From contig JAGVSM010002383.1 in NCBI GenBank assembly GCA_022494885.1, positions 1 to 64,000 on the forward strand: a stretch of DNA of 64,000 nt, written 5' to 3'. The first letter of the stretch is position 1; every line of letters begins with the position of its first letter. Under the pieces are notes generated by a model. The model did no database searches, was not told the DNA's origin, and saw only the letters and a program-made list of their open reading frames with translations. Position numbers and translations under genes: made by a program. This stretch comes from Micrasema longulum. Lineage: Eukaryota > Arthropoda > Insecta > Trichoptera > Brachycentridae. Of the stretch, positions 59,588 to 64,000 are shown in pieces.

Positions 59588-62310
59588 ACCACGATAAATC
59601 AAAATATTTAACGGTTTAAATTACATATTCAGAATAAGCATTTAAATTTACATTTCTAGATCAACTGTACTGTTTACAAGCAACATTTTCTCGGTACACT
59701 TTGTACAATCAAACTTATTTAGTTAAGTGTTTGTTATTTAGTTAGTTAAGTGCAAGCGACATAAAATTTATAATCAATATTAAATCGCCATTTCTAGACA
59801 TGCCTTCTGTTTTCAAGCTTTTTCCTGGCCTTTATCGATACAGAGTTCAACCCACTATTCTGTTTTTGCTGTTTATATGCTTATCACAATTTGTAAACGC
59901 AATTAATTTGTGCGGCAAATTTATCATGTTTTGGAAAAATACCTTAATAAACAAAAAATAACCACTAACGGTACTCATCGCAAAGTTTAATTCCCAAATT
60001 TGTTTCAACAGAGAGGGAAAATATTTTTTTAAAGGAAATACGAAAGTCTAGGCATCAATTGCTGGTTTAAGTGGCCACTTTACACACTGTCTAACATCCA
60101 CATCATTTACATCTGTTGACTTTTGTGAAGTAAAGGTGCTGAAACTTTTATCATGTGGGTAAGATTCAACACTTAAAACAACCAATGACAGGTCATAAGC
60201 TCTGTAAATGCCTAGATTTCCATATTACCTTTTAAAAAATGTTTTCTCTCTGTGTTGCAACAAATTTAGATCTAAATAACTTCCCTGGGAAGAAATCCAG
60301 TCTGCAAACATTTGGACACACTCAAAACATTGCTGAATTAACTAATTGGTAAAAGAAGAAGAATAAAAATTTTCTATTTTCAAAAACCTTCCATATATCT
60401 GTTGATGTTTGTGAAGTAAAAGTTGTTGATAAAATACAATATATAAAAATTAAATATTGGGTTTAGTTTAATAGTGTATTAACAAATAAAAAAAATGAAT
60501 TAAATCACTGAACTCTCTCTGCATGCCATAATCGTCGAGGCGGATAATCTTCTCCACAGCGCCAGCGACCCTGTAAGCTGAGCATTACTGGAAAATAAGA
60601 GTATCTAATGTGTCACTTCAAAGAAATTTCCACTGGATAAAATGATACATACATCCTTCTGTAACTTTATAATTCTGACTAATTTAAAAATATATATTAC
60701 AATCAAACTAACAGTGATCCAATATGACACGTTATGTAGGCGGACACGCGAGGTGACTTCAACTACAGTCTAAAAATAGTTAATTATATAAAACTGAAAT
60801 GTCAAGGGTTTGAATTACAAACTACCCTGAATGCTTTTTACGCTGGCAAATTTAATTGTAATGCCGTGGTTCTAGATATTTATCTAACAAGCGCTTTCGG
60901 TTACCTGCCGGTGGTTTCAGAAATCCGAAGTATTTTTGGTATTTGCTATTTTCAGACGACTCTGCCATTACCAATTACCACTAAAATTAAAGATTATTTT
61001 TTGCAAAAAAATGTAGAATTTTAATTCATACGAAAGTCTAATTTTTTTACCCGCTTTGCCGATATCAATTCAAACTTTATTTTCATTACTTGCAAAAAAC
61101 CCTTGTTATTTAAAAAATATATTGTAATAAAATTTCATTCCAAAATTGTACGAAATTTTGAATAGTTGAAATTAAATTTAAAAAAAGTTTTGAATATGTC
61201 GAAATGTTTGCAGACTGGCTGGATTTCCTCCCTCGGGAGTTATTTAGATCTTAATTTGTTGCAACAGAGAGGGAAAACAAATTTGAGAAGAAAAAAATGG
61301 AAGTCTAGGCATTTGCAGGGCTTTTGATCTGTCATTGGCTGGTTTCAGTTGCCACTCTACACGCTGTGTAACATTCACCATTCTGCCTATGTTTGAACAT
61401 CCACATTTCCTCAACTCTTCTATCTGTTAACTTTTTGTAAAGTAAAAGAGCTGAAACCTTTATCATGTGGGTACAATTCATCCGGCTGAACCAATTCACC
61501 TACTAGGCAACGCCTGAAAACAATTTTCAATTTTTATAATTCTTCTTTTACCAATTGGTTAATTTAGCAATATTTGGAGTGTGTCCAAATGTTTGCAGCT
61601 GGATTTCCTCCCAGGGGAGTTATTTAGATCTTAATTTGTTGCAACAAAGAGAGAAAACATTTTTAATGAGGTAATATGGAAGTCTGGGCATTTACAGGGC
61701 TTATGACCTGTCATTGGTTGTTTTAAGTGTTGAATCTTAACCACATGATAAAGGTTTCAGCGCCTTTACTTCACAACAGTCAACAGATGAAAAATATGTA
61801 GATGTTAGACAGTGTGTAAAGTGGCCACATAAACCAGCCAATGACATGTCATAAGCCTTGTAAATGCCTAGACTTTCGTATTCCTTTCTCAAAAATGTTT
61901 TCCCTCTCTGTTGCAACAAATTTAGAAATTAAACTTTGCGATGAGTACCGTTAGTGGTTATTTTTTGTTTATTAAGGTATTTTTCCAAAACATGATAAAT
62001 TGGCCGCACAAATTATTTGCGTTTACAAATAATGATAAGCATATAAACAGCAAAAACAGAATAGTGGGTTGAACTCTGTATGGATAAAGGCCAGGAAAAA
62101 GCTTGAAAACAGAAGGCATGTCTAGAAATGGCGATTTAATGTTGATTCTAAATTTTAGGTCGCTTGCACTTACGTTAATAATTTTGATTATGCGAAGTGT
62201 ACCGATAAAATGTTGCTTGTAAACAGTACAGTTGATCTAGAAATGTAAATTTAAATGCTTATTCTGAATATGTAATTTGAACCGTTAAATATTTTGATTT
62301 ATCGTGGGGT
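59588..62310. mobile_element. Large inverted repeat with family A material in both arms
   Basis: The left arm (59588 to about 60360) and right arm (62310 to about 61521) are complementary, with an outer block such as GATCAACTGTACTGTTTACA and AACCCACTATTCTGTTTTTG and an inner block made of family A. The centre (60370-61520) holds a LINE endonuclease fragment and more family A. A small insertion breaks the left arm near 59720. Confidence 0.75.
60735..61010 (+). pseudogene. Probable LINE endonuclease domain fragment
   Basis: One frame reads RGDFNYSLKIVNYIKLKCQG then FELQTTLNAFYAGKFNCNAV and VLDIYLTSAFGYLPVVSEI. GDFN and the following D-x-Y fit the C-terminal half of LINE apurinic endonucleases. 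Flanks have no matching RT. Confidence 0.5.
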
Positions 62311-62321
62311 AAAATCCACGA

Positions 62322-62740
62322 ATGAGGAAGTTCAGTGGTTTAAAAAAAAATAATTTTTTAATAGACTGTTAAACTAAGCCAAAATTTTATTTTTCCAATT
62401 TTCATATATCGTATTATCGCGCTACGATTTTTTAATGTTTTGTATTTCTGAAATAACTCCGCGTCTAACGTCAGAGGTTCATTTCCGTTTATTCTCAATC
62501 AGTTCTTCCAATTGGTCCAGAAACGACAAGCAGACCGGAAGTCTTCCATACCTCTCAGATCATAGGTCGATTCATATGAACCAGTGACGTCATTCGAAGT
62601 AGTGCGTTTTTATTAAAATATTTTTGATTATTTTTTCCGTACATTTTCAAGAAACTTTGCGGTACAATTTAATGCTCTAATTTTTCCCCCGCAGAAGAAA
62701 ACATTTTTTGTATCCAATTTCTCGTAGGGATGAAGTTTCT
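62322..62740. repeat. Family C MITE, most complete copy
   Basis: Begins AATGAGGAAGTTCAGTGGTT and ends GATGAAGTTTCTCATTG, its inverted counterpart. Inside: GTCTAACGTCAGAGGTTCAT, GATTCATATGAACCAGTGAC and GTCATTCGAAGTAGTGCG. Confidence 0.78.
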
Positions 62741-62744
62741 CATT

Positions 62745-63250
62745 GTCCTTCCACATTTCTTCAGTGTTTTTGGAACGAGGAGGGCAATGACGCGTTTCAC
62801 ACCGCAAACATCTCAATGATGAGATGCTCAATAACACAGCAAGCTCTTAGATTGGTACACATTTGCTTTGCGGATTCGATGTTTTCTTTGGTACTCGGCG
62901 TTGCTGGACGTCTAGTATGTTTATCATCATCTTAGCTTTCACGGACGTCTTTTAACCTCTTACACCATTCGTATGCCCGTGTTTTTAACATACACGATTC
63001 TCCAAAGGCTTCATTCAACATTTTCAATAATTCAGCACACGAAATTTCATTAGCGACACAGAATTTGAAACACGCTCATTGTGCCAATTTTTTATCTATT
63101 GTGAAAATGGCCACACAGCAATTTTTCGACTCACTCAAACAGACGCTGAATGAATATTGAGCATCCGATCACCGTCAAGCTTTGACAGATTGACAAAAAC
63201 AGCGCTGTCAACATGGCTACAAAAATGGATACCGATTGGTGCAGCGTGGG
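62745..63250 (-). pseudogene. mariner-type transposase N-terminal fragment
   Basis: The reverse strand reads FCVANEISCAELLKMLNEAF, ESCMLKTRAYEWCKRLKD and RRPATPSTKENIESAKQMC, the helix-turn-helix part and SGRPxTS linker of mariner transposases, with an in-frame stop near the linker. The catalytic domain is absent. Confidence 0.7.
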
Positions 63251-63282
63251 AAAGCGATTGAAATGTCAAATTAGAAATTCCC

Positions 63283-63475
63283 AATTTGTTTCTTTTTTGG
63301 GTGATACCGTGTGTGTTGGATTTGTTCCGACGTTTCGGGTACTATTTCGGCTACTTAGTCTCAGTTTACCCTGAAGATGGCTCCTGCAATGGTAGCCGAA
63401 ACTTCGGAACAAATCCAACACACACGGTATCACCCAAAAAAGAAGAAACAGATTGATAACGGTGACCGTGAAAAC
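63283..63475 (+). repeat. Penelope-like inverted repeat with intact hammerhead-like core
   Basis: 63371-63377 CTGAAGA, stem GGCT (63379-63382) with AGCC (63394-63397), then GAAA (63398-63401): the conserved hammerhead order on the plus strand. An inverted partial copy lies at 63296-63340. The outer parts carry ACACACACGGTATCACCC. Confidence 0.6.
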
Positions 63476-63539
63476 CTACGTACATGGAAATTCCCGTTTA
63501 TTTTTTATCATATGGTATAAACGAGTATATGTATATACA

Positions 63540-63998
63540 AGTTATTACGTTGGTGTATGTTAGTAGTTAGTTTATAATATTACACTATCTACAACATATT
63601 TATAATATAATTCCATTAGTTAAACTATTTAAATATATTTCAAAGAATTCAGAGTACTGAATATTATTCAACAGTATATATTGAGAACGGTAGTGGTTAC
63701 ACACATAAAGAGAGACATTTACCCAAGCGTCAACCACAACCATAATACAAGATACTCTAATAGGGATCTGATACTAAGTGAAGGGGTCAACACTGTTCTG
63801 GCATCGAGACAACACTATACGTAGGCAAAAAGGTCCATAACCTTTTGCCAGAATCGTGGAAAGACGGGAGTGTTGTCAAGTTACGGAAGGTGTTGACCTC
63901 GCTCTTTCATGACATTGGTCGTAGGGAGTCAGAAAAGTTGATGCATGCCACGGATTGGAGAACCTTACTGGATGTCAAAAATAAAATATAAAAAATAA
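63540..63998 (+). mobile_element. LINE ORF2 C-terminus, plus, frameshifted
   Basis: One frame reads THIKRDIYPSVNHNHNTRYS and NRDLILSEGVNTVLASRQHY. After a frameshift it continues VGKKVHNLLPESWKDGSVVK LRKVLTSLF and ends DWRTLLDVKNKI, then an AAATA tail at the window edge. Confidence 0.7.
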
Positions 63999-64000
63999 AG

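Overview
This window looks like the inside of one long arthropod gene, most likely from an insect with a large, transposon-rich genome. Three things suggest this: very AT-rich DNA, GT-AG introns of 0.5 to 9.4 kb, and piggyBac, mariner, Penelope-like, non-LTR and tRNA-SINE debris in almost every intron. I see no bacterial-style gene organisation, rRNA, functional tRNA or CRISPR array.

The only convincing host gene is on the + strand, from 11680 to 57974. I resolved eleven exons by their splice sites, frame and protein motif (144, 72, 72, 69, 144, 141, 66, 144, 72, 127 and 181 nt). Together they encode about 410 residues: roughly fourteen leucine-rich repeats, then the cysteine hinge motif YAYHCC of type B leucine-rich-repeat G-protein-coupled receptors (LGRs). 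The best match is the LGR2/rickets (bursicon receptor) family. Almost all exon joints cut a leucine codon after its second base, so each exon carries one or two whole repeats. The signal peptide and first repeats should lie upstream of the window. The seven-transmembrane domain should lie downstream, and I find no transmembrane exon up to 64000.

Layout. 1-11.7 kb is upstream intron or flank with LINE, SINE and MITE debris, a perfect 55-bp hairpin and a 230-bp tandem repeat. 11.7-21.2 kb is an intron with a full-length but dead mariner (11984-13221). 21-35 kb holds four small exons separated by repeats. The 35.7-42.3 kb intron holds a three-layer nest: a LINE fragment inside a piggyBac (36979-40094, TTAA ends) inside another LINE. 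42-58 kb holds the last six exons, a 115-bp tandem-repeat element (48.5-49.7 kb) and an internally deleted mariner (54 kb). 58-64 kb has no host exon I can support and is mostly repeats, including a large inverted repeat (59588-62310) and a Penelope-like hairpin with a hammerhead-ribozyme-like core.

A few repeat families dominate. Family A is a palindrome-prone repeat containing an internal ACACTGTGT palindrome, with more than fifteen pieces. Family B has four copies. Family C is a MITE with six copies. There is also a GC-centred foldback MITE with a TA target duplication. I found no clearly new biological system. The most interesting items are the nested insertions, the hammerhead-like motifs and the family A repeats.
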